Positions 26,901 to 34,211 of a DNA stretch of 64,000 bases are shown piece by piece; the stretch's first letter is position 1, and every line of letters begins with the position of its first letter. The translations under genes and the position numbers were made by a program. Under the pieces are notes generated by a model that saw nothing but the letters and a program-made list of their open reading frames with translations, did not search any database and had not been told where the DNA came from. Source of the stretch: Terripilifer ovatus (GTDB taxonomy: Bacteria > Pseudomonadota > Alphaproteobacteria > Rhizobiales > Beijerinckiaceae); contig JARHVB010000023.1 in the NCBI GenBank assembly GCA_029222685.1, forward strand, positions 124,001-188,000, in the 5' to 3' direction.

Positions 26901-28184
26901 GTGCGTCCGCTCTGGCCGAATTTTGCTGTGCCGCAGCCGGTCGTTGAGGGGGCTTCCGCAGCCGGTTGCATCCTGCGGCAGCGCCGCAAGCTCTGGGATT
27001 TCAGCACCAATCTGCATTGCTCGATCATCGGCACCTGCATGACGGTCGGCGAATTGCGCAAGATCGTTCGCAAGGCGTTTGACGGTCCCAGCGATCATCT
27101 GTCGGAACATGATCTGCATCAGAAGGGCGTCCAGCTTGCTTCGGTGCATGCGGGGCCGGCCAAGCTGCTGCAGAAGGCGCTTGATGCCCGCCACGGATCG
27201 TCGATCCGCCAGTTCGAGGCGGCCGACAACCCGGCGGATGTCCTGCGGCTGTGGGAAGAGGCCAAGAAAGCCGGCGATATCGCGGGCGGCTATTGGGCCG
27301 CGCTGACCCATCCGCAATCGACCGGCGAGACGATCCGTACGGTCTTCGCCGACGTTCACATGCTGTCGCACCTGGTCGGCGCCGCCAACCGGGCGGACAT
27401 CCGGCAGTTGACCAGGCTTGAAAAGGAAAACGTCGCGCTCACCGAGAAGGTGGAGCGGCAGGAGGCGCATCTGCGGACCATGCTGGTCGAACGCGATCGC
27501 GAAATCATGCGGCTGCAGAAACTGCTCTCGGCGCAATTGACCGCCAGCCATGCGGCCTCCGAAACCGATGAGGGCGATGCCGAAACGCTGCATCGGCTTG
27601 CCAGCCGGCTGCAGACGCAATTGTCGCGCGAAGAGGCGCGTTGCGCGAAGCTGGAAGCCGAGCGCCAACAATGGCGTAGCGAGCAGGGCGCGTTCAGAAC
27701 GGAAATAGCGCGTCTGCAAACCCATGCAGCTCAACTCGGCGAAGAGGTGGAGGCTTTGGAAGCTTATGCCGGTGCGCAAACGCAGTATCCGGTCTCCGAC
27801 AATACCTCGTTTACCGGCACGCTTCTTTACATTGGCGGCCAGCCTTCATCCCTGCCCAGTCTGCGCGATGCGGTGACATCGAAAGGCGCCGAGTTCCTGC
27901 ATCACGATGGCGGGCAGGCGGATGCGATGAGCCTGCTCGCCGGTCTCGTCGGCCGTGCCGACATCGCCGTGTTTCCGGTCGATTGCGTCAGCCACAATGC
28001 GGCGACCGCGGTGAAGCGGTTGTGCAAGCAATCCGAGAAGCCGTTCGTCGCTTTGCCCCGGAGCGGTGTGGGAAGCCTGCTGCGCACTTTGCGAGCTACC
28101 TCCTCCTCCGACCCTTGCTGCGCAAGGGCCATCTTCTCCCGCACGGGAGAAGGGAAACGCACCTCTAATGGAGAACTCCCATGA
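26901..28184 (+). CDS. DUF2325 protein with central coiled coil
   Basis: A 427-residue protein from GTG 26901, which follows GGAATCGAAG. The frame opens earlier (TTG 26790), but that start lies before the ModE site. The N-terminal region (KLWDFSTNLHCSIIGTC, then MTVGELRKI) is the conserved DUF2325-associated part. Residues ~175-315 are a long Glu/Gln/Arg-rich coiled coil. The C-terminal DUF2325 domain (LLYIGGQPSSLPSLRDAV to CVSHNAATAVKRLC) resembles a small Rossmann-like domain. The last ~25 residues derive from a palindromic repeat. Function is unknown; the ModE operator suggests control by molybdate. It overlaps the aldehyde dehydrogenase gene by 4 bases. Confidence 0.82.
   Translation: MRPLWPNFAVPQPVVEGASAAGCILRQRRKLWDFSTNLHCSIIGTCMTVGELRKIVRKAFDGPSDHLSEHDLHQKGVQLASVHAGPAKLLQKALDARHGSSIRQFEAADNPADVLRLWEEAKKAGDIAGGYWAALTHPQSTGETIRTVFADVHMLSHLVGAANRADIRQLTRLEKENVALTEKVERQEAHLRTMLVERDREIMRLQKLLSAQLTASHAASETDEGDAETLHRLASRLQTQLSREEARCAKLEAERQQWRSEQGAFRTEIARLQTHAAQLGEEVEALEAYAGAQTQYPVSDNTSFTGTLLYIGGQPSSLPSLRDAVTSKGAEFLHHDGGQADAMSLLAGLVGRADIAVFPVDCVSHNAATAVKRLCKQSEKPFVALPRSGVGSLLRTLRATSSSDPCCARAIFSRTGEGKRTSNGELP
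28112..28151. repeat. REP-like double palindrome at end of DUF2325 gene
   Basis: Two adjacent perfect stems: CCCTTGC/GCAAGGG (28112-28128) and TTCTCCCG/CGGGAGAA (28134-28151). Sequence of this CTTCTCCCG-CGGGAGAAG kind is a frequent interspersed element in Hyphomicrobiales. Here it lies inside the reading frame and encodes the odd C-terminal tail of the DUF2325 protein. Confidence 0.65.
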
Positions 28185-29677
28185 ATGTTGCAGTTTCAAC
28201 CGATACGGTCGGCGCCAAGGTTGCGTCGTTCCTGAAGGCTCAAGGCAAATTACTGATCGACGGCAAGTTCGTCGATGCGCAATCGGGCGAGACATTCGCC
28301 GTCTATGATCCGGCGACGGCAAAGCAGATCGCCAGCGTGGCGGCGGGAGACAAGGCCGATGTGGATCTCGCCGTGCGCGCGGCGCGCAAGGCCTTCGATC
28401 GGGGGCCGTGGTCGAAAATGTCACCGGCCGAACGCGCCCGGCTGATCTATCGCCTGGGCGAGGCGATAGATGCCCATGGCGATGAACTTGCCTTGCTCGA
28501 GACGCTGGATAACGGCAAGCCGTTGCGCGTGGCCCGCGCGGTCGATGTTGCGTCGTCGGCGGAGAAGCTGCGTTACTATTCGGGGTGGGCGACCAAGCTT
28601 TCAGGCAAGACCGTCGACGTGTCGCTGCCGGGCGACTGGCATGCCTATACCTTGCGCGAGCCGGTCGGCGTCGCCGGCCTCATCGTGCCGTGGAATTTTC
28701 CGCTGATGATGGCCGTCAACAAGATGGCGCCGGCGCTCGCTGCCGGCTGCACGGTCATTCTCAAACCGGCCGAGCAGACGCCGCTGACGGCGGTGAAGCT
28801 CGCCGAACTGGTTCAGGAGGTCGGCTTCCCCGACGGCGTCATCAACATCATCACCGGCTTCGGCGAGACAGCGGGCGCCGCCATCGTCGAACATGACGGC
28901 GTCGACAAGGTGTCGTTCACCGGTTCGACCGAGGTCGGCAAGATCATCCTGCGCGCGGCCACGGGCAACCTGAAGCGCGTCACCCTGGAACTGGGCGGCA
29001 AGTCGCCGGTCATCATCTTTCCCGATGCGAATATCGACCAGGCGATCGATGGCGCATCGCGCGGCATCTTCACCAACACCGGGCAGGTCTGCGCCGCAGG
29101 ATCGCGCCTCTATGCGCACAAGAATGTGTTCGAGCGTATCGTCGAAGGCATTGCCGACCGCGCCGAAAAACTCAAAGTCGGCCCGGGCACCGATCCGGCG
29201 ACCGAGATGGGTCCTGTCGTCTCGGAAGAACAGTTCGATCGCGTCGTCGGCTTCATGCGCTCCGGCGTGCAGGCGGGCGCCAGCGTGCGCGTCGGCGGCA
29301 AGCCTCTGGAGCGGGAAGGCTATTTCGTGCAGCCGACGATCCTGACCAATACCACAGCCGATATGAGTGTGCGCCGGGAAGAAATTTTCGGACCGGTGCT
29401 TTGCGCCATGTCGTTTGACGACGACGATCTCGAGCGCATCGCTGCCGAGGCCAACGATACGACCTACGGTCTCTCGGCCTATGTGTGGACACGCGATGTC
29501 GGCGTCGCCCACAAGATGGCACGCAAGCTGAAGGCAGGCTTCGTCCGCATCAATGGCGGCGCGCTCGACAATGCACTGCCCTTCGGCGGTTACAAGCAGT
29601 CGGGCTGGGGCCGCGAGAACGGCAGCGAAGGCATCGAGACGTTCACGGAAGTAAAGTCGGTGGTTGTCGGGCTCTGA
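28181..29677 (+). CDS. NAD(P)-dependent aldehyde dehydrogenase
   Basis: A 498-residue class 1/2-like aldehyde dehydrogenase oxidising an aldehyde to its acid. The catalytic Cys304 lies in NTGQVCAAGSR and the general base Glu270 in LELGGKSP; VPWNFPLMM (cofactor site) and FTGSTEVGK (Rossmann fold) are intact. PFGGYKQSGWGRE near the C-terminus is typical. GGAGA precedes the ATG, which overlaps the DUF2325 stop (ATGA), so it may be under the same ModE-type control. The substrate is not readable. Confidence 0.92.
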   Translation: MNVAVSTDTVGAKVASFLKAQGKLLIDGKFVDAQSGETFAVYDPATAKQIASVAAGDKADVDLAVRAARKAFDRGPWSKMSPAERARLIYRLGEAIDAHGDELALLETLDNGKPLRVARAVDVASSAEKLRYYSGWATKLSGKTVDVSLPGDWHAYTLREPVGVAGLIVPWNFPLMMAVNKMAPALAAGCTVILKPAEQTPLTAVKLAELVQEVGFPDGVINIITGFGETAGAAIVEHDGVDKVSFTGSTEVGKIILRAATGNLKRVTLELGGKSPVIIFPDANIDQAIDGASRGIFTNTGQVCAAGSRLYAHKNVFERIVEGIADRAEKLKVGPGTDPATEMGPVVSEEQFDRVVGFMRSGVQAGASVRVGGKPLEREGYFVQPTILTNTTADMSVRREEIFGPVLCAMSFDDDDLERIAAEANDTTYGLSAYVWTRDVGVAHKMARKLKAGFVRINGGALDNALPFGGYKQSGWGRENGSEGIETFTEVKSVVVGL

Positions 29678-29811
29678 TTTCGGAATTTTCCAAGGCACGG
29701 CTCGCTGAGCGGTGCCACTTTCCGGCCTCGCCGCTGGTAGCGAGATAGGTCGAATTGCCGGAAAACATTGCGACAGCGGCTCCGGAAGCAGGTTTGACCT
29801 TTTCATATCAG

Positions 29812-29835
29812 CGCTATATCCTTTTAGATATAGCG
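29812..29835 (+). promoter_or_regulatory. ModE-type operator upstream of modA
   Basis: CGCTATATC, six bases (CTTTTA), GATATAGCG: a perfect 9-bp inverted repeat matching ModE operators, 92 bases before the modA start. It matches the site at 26812 in half-sites and spacing, supporting one regulator for both. No modE gene is in the window. Confidence 0.88.
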
Positions 29836-29927
29836 ATTCCGCTCCAGCCGTAAGCCGGAGCGCGTTCGGGCACGCTGGTCCCCGAAGCGATCTTACCCGC
29901 CATTTCCATCCAATCTGGAGGTCGCCG

Positions 29928-30716
29928 TTGCGCGCGCTCATTCGTACATTTCAGGCCTTTGCTCTCGTTGGTGTCGCTGTCGGCGCGATCAGTGTTTCCT
30001 TGCTCAAAGCCAGCGCGCAGGAACCCGTCATCGTCTTCGCGGCGGCCAGCCTGAAGGATGCGCTCGATGACGCGGCGAAGTCGTTCAAGGCCAGCGACGG
30101 TGTCGATGTGAAGCTGAGCTACGCCGGCTCGCTGGCGCTGGCGCGCCAGCTTGAACAAGGCGCGCCGGCCGATATCTTCGCATCGGCCGATCAGGACTCG
30201 ATGAACTATGCCGTCAGCAAGAACAGCATCAAGACGGACAGCCGTTTCGATCTCCTGCAGAACCGGCTGGTGTTCATCGCCGCCAGGAACTCGAGCATCC
30301 CGTCCCTCGCGCTGAGCGTGGACGGGCTCAAGCAGGCAGTCGGCACGGGCCGCATTTCCACCGGCGAGGTCAACACGGTGCCGGTCGGCAAATATGCCAA
30401 GGCGGCGCTCCAGAAACTTGGTTTGTGGAGCGAGGTCGAGCCGCGCCTGGCGCAGTCCGACAATGTGCGCGCCGCGATGAATTTCGTCACTCGTGGCGAG
30501 GCACCGCTCGGCATCGTCTATGCCACGGATGCGGCTGCCGAAGCCGGTGTGCGTGTCGTCGCGACCTTCCCCGCCGATTCACATCCGCCGATTGTCTATC
30601 CGTTCGCGCTTACCGCGGGCACGAAAAATCCGGCAGCGCCGAAGTTTCTGGCGTTCTTGCGTTCGGATGCCGCCCGCAAGATTTTCGAGAAGCAAGGCTT
30701 CACTGTTCTTAAATAG
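29928..30716 (+). CDS. modA: Molybdate ABC transporter substrate-binding protein ModA
   Basis: A 262-residue periplasmic protein binding molybdate/tungstate. The start is an unusual TTG (29928) six bases after TGGAGG; it yields a proper signal peptide (FALVGVAVGAISVS... cut near ASA-QEP). Ligand-site motifs are FAAASLKDAL, KLSYAGSLALARQLEQGAPADIFASAD, NRLVFIA and LGIVYATDA, all as expected. It is preceded by a perfect ModE site and followed by a mop-like gene. modB and modC are absent from the window, so the transporter is completed elsewhere. Confidence 0.93.
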   Translation: MRALIRTFQAFALVGVAVGAISVSLLKASAQEPVIVFAAASLKDALDDAAKSFKASDGVDVKLSYAGSLALARQLEQGAPADIFASADQDSMNYAVSKNSIKTDSRFDLLQNRLVFIAARNSSIPSLALSVDGLKQAVGTGRISTGEVNTVPVGKYAKAALQKLGLWSEVEPRLAQSDNVRAAMNFVTRGEAPLGIVYATDAAAEAGVRVVATFPADSHPPIVYPFALTAGTKNPAAPKFLAFLRSDAARKIFEKQGFTVLK

Positions 30717-30731
30717 GGAAAGGGAAGACCC

Positions 30732-30940
30732 GTGAAAATCAGCGCGCGCAATATCCTGAAGGGCAAGATCGTCGACGTGGTCAAGGCGCCACCACGGCGC
30801 ATGTCAAAATCGACGTCGATGGTACGATCGTCACGGCTTCGATCACCAACGAAGCGGTTGATGGGCTGAAGCTGGAAAAAGGCAAGTCAGCCTATGCCGT
30901 CGTGAAGGCTTCCGACGTCATGGTTGCCGTCGACGATTGA
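30732..30940 (+). pseudogene. Molbindin (Mop domain) gene with a -1 frameshift
   Basis: GTG 30732 after GGGAAAGGGAAG begins KISARNILKGKIVDVVK, the start of a molybdate/tungstate-storing Mop domain. At 30785-30788 one G seems missing (AAGGCGCC instead of AAGGGCGCC). Restoring it continues as GATTAHVKIDVDG, then ITNEAVDGLKLEKGKSAYAVVKASDVMVAVDD and a TGA at 30938, giving a normal 69-residue molbindin. As written the frame terminates about 43 codons in. The conserved 3' half argues for a very recent mutation or a sequencing error. It probably belongs to the modA transcript. Confidence 0.85.
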
Positions 30941-30972
30941 TACGGACGTGAGGGCCGTAGAGCGTGCTGCGC

Positions 30973-32841
30973 TCAATCGGCGCTGGCGCCCGCCGCGTCC
31001 GGGCTGATGGCGGCAGGTAGCGGCTCCGGCGGCGCCGGCGGTTTGATCTGGGCGCCGAGCAGCGCGGCGGCGGCTTCCGAACGCCGGATCAGGCTGTCGG
31101 TGTCGAGGATGAAGTTGGGGTTGTCCCAGGGGCCGTTCAGATTGAAATTCAGAATCGAGCCCTTGCTGGCGTTCGGCATGGCTTCCGGCCGGCGGGCCGG
31201 CGAAACACCGATGTCGAGCCTGAGACTCTGTTCTGGAAGATTGAACGAACCGCCGACGTCGAGGCCGACGCCATAGCCGGAGATATGGCCCTTGTCCAAA
31301 GCGACAATCCCGTTGCTGATGTCGGCGGCGACCTCGGCGGACTGGAAACTGGTGCTGCCGATACGGACTTCAGCCGGCACGGAGAGCGGACGTTTCTCGG
31401 AGCGGCGCAGCGCCTGCTCGGCATCGATGCCGGCGAGTTCGCCGTTCTTGACAGTGATGCGGAGCTTGCCGTCGACGGTTTCGGCGTGCTGCGCCACCGT
31501 GTCGCCGCTGCTCTGCAAGGATATCTCACCGCTCGCCGTGCCGGTAATGCGCGGCGTGCGCGACACATCCCTGAGAAAAGCACCCATGTCGACATTGGTG
31601 AACGACAGGTTTCCCTTGAGATCGCGGCCATCCACGACCGGTGTCAGGACGAACTGGCCTTTCACGCGGCCGCCATAGGCCTGCGCGGCGCCCAGCGACA
31701 TATCGAGCTTGCCATCTGTCACCAGGATGGCCATGCCGGCGCTCGACAGCGCCAGCCGTCCGAGTTGTGCTTTCTGCGCCGACAGCCTGAGGTCCATGTC
31801 GACGAGGGCGAGCGCACTGAGCGGAAGCGGTTCGCGGCTCCACTGCCGGTCGTTGCGCAAGGGCAGGGTGACTCCCTGTTCAGCCGTGTAGGCGAGCGAT
31901 GGCGAAGCCAGCGTAGCCGACAACAACGGTCGCTTGCCATCGAAGCGAAGGGCCAGCGAGCCGCGGAAATTGTTCTTGTCGAGTGCCAGGTTGACATCGG
32001 AGATGGCGAGGGATTGCTGCGTCATCTTGAGCGTACCGCTGACTGCGGCTTTTGCCAGCTCGCCGGGGATAGCCGGGTTGAACCGCAGCTTCTGCATCGC
32101 CTCGCGTGGTCTGCTGGAGGCGCCGGCGATATGGCCGTCGAGCTGCCATTTGGCGCCGCCTTGCACCGTGCCGTCGAATGTGACGTCGGCGATGCGCGAG
32201 ACGATCTTGAGCGTTGCGGGCGAAACGCCGCGTTCGAGGAATTGGCGCGGCTTACCGACGAGAGCTTCAATGCTGCCGCGCTCGCCGTTCCAGACTGTAC
32301 TGCCGACAAACGACAGTTGTGCCGGCAGGTTGCGCGGATCGAAGATGCCGTCGATCTCGCTGACGATGACGCGCGGGGCTTCGCCCTTTGCCTGCCAGGC
32401 AAGCTGGCCGCCGGCAATGGTCAACACGCCGAATTTCGCCAGTTCGGAAATCTGCGCGGCGGAGGGTGTCGGAGATGTCGTGCCCGCGCCTTCGCTATCG
32501 GCGGTGACCGTCAGTTGCGGGCCGATGAGCGTCAGAGCCTCGAGTTCGAACCTGCCGGCGATCAGCGGCAGGATGCGCAGATCGGCCTTCATGAAAGGCG
32601 TCTGGAACACCACCGATCCGGCGCTGTTCCTGACGGTGACATCTTCCAGCCGCGCCCGAGGCCTCGGCAAAAGCGACAGTGCGATGCGGCCGCCGATGTG
32701 AGACTCGAGCCCGGTCTTTTGCAAAATCTGCGCGGAGAACTGATCGTTCAACGCCGCTTCAAAAATATGAAACGGAAAAAACGCGGCGATTGCCGCAACC
32801 GTCAGGCCGATGCCTGTCGCCCATTTGAGCTTGGAGTTCAT
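30973..32841 (-). CDS. AsmA family protein
   Basis: A 622-residue envelope protein: an N-terminal helix (residues 7-26, ATGIGLTVAAIAAFFPFHIF) anchors a long beta-rich periplasmic part. AsmA relatives are thought to form lipid-transfer or outer-membrane-biogenesis bridges. Family features are LSLLPRPRARLEDVTVRN near 56-73 and the C-terminal AsmA_2-like region with TASGEISLQSSGDT and the IDAEQALRR segment. It lies downstream of the DUF2865 gene on the same strand with a palindrome between them. Confidence 0.85.
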   Translation of the reverse strand: MNSKLKWATGIGLTVAAIAAFFPFHIFEAALNDQFSAQILQKTGLESHIGGRIALSLLPRPRARLEDVTVRNSAGSVVFQTPFMKADLRILPLIAGRFELEALTLIGPQLTVTADSEGAGTTSPTPSAAQISELAKFGVLTIAGGQLAWQAKGEAPRVIVSEIDGIFDPRNLPAQLSFVGSTVWNGERGSIEALVGKPRQFLERGVSPATLKIVSRIADVTFDGTVQGGAKWQLDGHIAGASSRPREAMQKLRFNPAIPGELAKAAVSGTLKMTQQSLAISDVNLALDKNNFRGSLALRFDGKRPLLSATLASPSLAYTAEQGVTLPLRNDRQWSREPLPLSALALVDMDLRLSAQKAQLGRLALSSAGMAILVTDGKLDMSLGAAQAYGGRVKGQFVLTPVVDGRDLKGNLSFTNVDMGAFLRDVSRTPRITGTASGEISLQSSGDTVAQHAETVDGKLRITVKNGELAGIDAEQALRRSEKRPLSVPAEVRIGSTSFQSAEVAADISNGIVALDKGHISGYGVGLDVGGSFNLPEQSLRLDIGVSPARRPEAMPNASKGSILNFNLNGPWDNPNFILDTDSLIRRSEAAAALLGAQIKPPAPPEPLPAAISPDAAGASAD

Positions 32842-32871
32842 GCGATGAGTCGGACGCCGGATTGCTTCTGG

Positions 32872-32909
32872 TTCAGGTTATTGTGTCATCCGATAGCACA
32901 ATGCCTGAA
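32872..32909. repeat. Palindrome between DUF2865 and AsmA genes
   Basis: TTCAGG (32872-32877) with CCTGAA (32904-32909), and inner ATTGTG (32880-32885) with CACAAT (32897-32902). It lies 31 bases upstream of the AsmA start on the minus strand. It could be an operator or a hairpin ending DUF2865 transcription. It shares CCTGAATC with the GANTC repeat but not its triplet spacing. Confidence 0.45.
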
Positions 32910-32977
32910 TCGCGTTAAAAAGGAAAACTAGAGCAATTCCGTGACCACCCCAGACTCGTTGTCAGGTTTTTGAAGCT

Positions 32978-34066
32978 TCAGCGCATATACAGCGCCTGGG
33001 GGCCGATCAGGCGGACGACGCTGTGTGGCTCCGGACCCATCGCCGGAATTGGCACGAACCGGGAAATCGATTCCAGTTCCGCGTTCTTCTGATTGGCGGC
33101 GTCCTTTGAATCCCTGGGATTTCCGGCTCTTGCATTGGCCGGCAGGGCCCGCGATGCCGGCCTTATGCCGGAGGCGCGCTCCATCGCGACCAGAATCGTA
33201 TGCGACACCGGGGTCACGCCGCGCGATTCGGCGAGGCTGGCGAAATCCCGGGGGCGGTACGGCATGCGGGCCGCCCCGCGAAAGATGCGGAATCCGGCGT
33301 CGGTCATCACCGGATCGCCGCGGCGCAGGGTGGGATCGCGATTGACGTCGACGCTCTGCAGGCCGGGAAGCCCGTCGGTTCTGCAGGTGCAGGTGTTGTC
33401 GCGGGTCGAGGCATAACGCAGGGCCACGGGCAGGGCTCTGTAAGACTTGCCGGTCCGCATGGCGACCGCATCCTCGATCCGGTCGGAACGGCTGTAATAG
33501 ACGCGCGTCGGCGCGCCGGGGCACATGGTGTTGCAGGAGGCCTCGAGCCCCACGGAGCCCGTCGCCTGGTCGCCCGCCGGGAAATGGAAACCGTCGCACA
33601 GCCGGACGCAGACAGCATTGGCCGTGCTGGCAATCGCCGGACGATCCAGCTTCTTGTCGGTTGCGGGCTTTCCGCGCACGGCGGTCGCCTTGCTCTTCTG
33701 CTCGGTGCTTTTCTGCCGGGCCTTGCGCTTGTCGCGCAGACCGCCGGCGAGATTGCCCTCGGGGCCGCCAGGCAGGCCCGAGCGGAAAATCGACGGCACA
33801 TGCAGATTGGAAAACATCTGCTGCGGGGCCGGTGCATAGGCGGTTACGCGGGCCGGAGCCGCTTCGTATGTCCGCGCCGATTGCCGTTGCCGTTCGGCGC
33901 GCCAGTAGGCGGCGGAGCTCTCATCGCTCTGAGCCCACCCGGCGCGCAGATCCGGCCCAAGGATGAAGCCTGCGGTGGCAACGACGAAAAGAGCGGCGGT
34001 GAAGGCTGCAATCGTGCGTGGGCGCAGCGCGCCGGCCGATTCTGAAGACAGGTACGCACGGAACAT
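32978..34066 (-). CDS. DUF2865 secreted/membrane-anchored protein
   Basis: A 362-residue protein with one N-terminal helix (AAFTAALFVVATAGFILG, ~18-36) and an extracytoplasmic remainder. The DUF2865 core is recognisable: AVCVRLCDGFHFP near 150-162, CNTMCPGAPTRVYYS near 182-196, then NTCTC; its six Cys probably pair. Proteins of this family are widespread in Hyphomicrobiales and uncharacterised. AAGGGTG precedes the ATG. The central region is Lys/Arg-rich and probably disordered. Confidence 0.82.
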   Translation of the reverse strand: MFRAYLSSESAGALRPRTIAAFTAALFVVATAGFILGPDLRAGWAQSDESSAAYWRAERQRQSARTYEAAPARVTAYAPAPQQMFSNLHVPSIFRSGLPGGPEGNLAGGLRDKRKARQKSTEQKSKATAVRGKPATDKKLDRPAIASTANAVCVRLCDGFHFPAGDQATGSVGLEASCNTMCPGAPTRVYYSRSDRIEDAVAMRTGKSYRALPVALRYASTRDNTCTCRTDGLPGLQSVDVNRDPTLRRGDPVMTDAGFRIFRGAARMPYRPRDFASLAESRGVTPVSHTILVAMERASGIRPASRALPANARAGNPRDSKDAANQKNAELESISRFVPIPAMGPEPHSVVRLIGPQALYMR

Positions 34067-34149
34067 GGAACACCCTTGGTCGGAACGCTAGAATTTCAAC
34101 GACTGGAGTGGCCTCGGCGAATACTCAATCAAAATTTAATCAATATGAC

Positions 34150-34173
34150 AAGGACCCCGGCGACGGGGTCCTT
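34150..34173 (-). terminator. Intrinsic terminator of the RND operon
   Basis: AAGGACCCC (34150-34158) and GGGGTCCTT (34165-34173) form a perfect 9-bp stem. On the minus strand the hairpin is followed by TGTCATATTGATTAAATTTTG, a T-rich run, so it should end the RND pump transcript 39 bases after its stop codon. Confidence 0.75.
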
Positions 34174-34211
34174 GGAAGCTTTCAATGATGGTGAACGAGC
34201 CCGAGGCCGGT

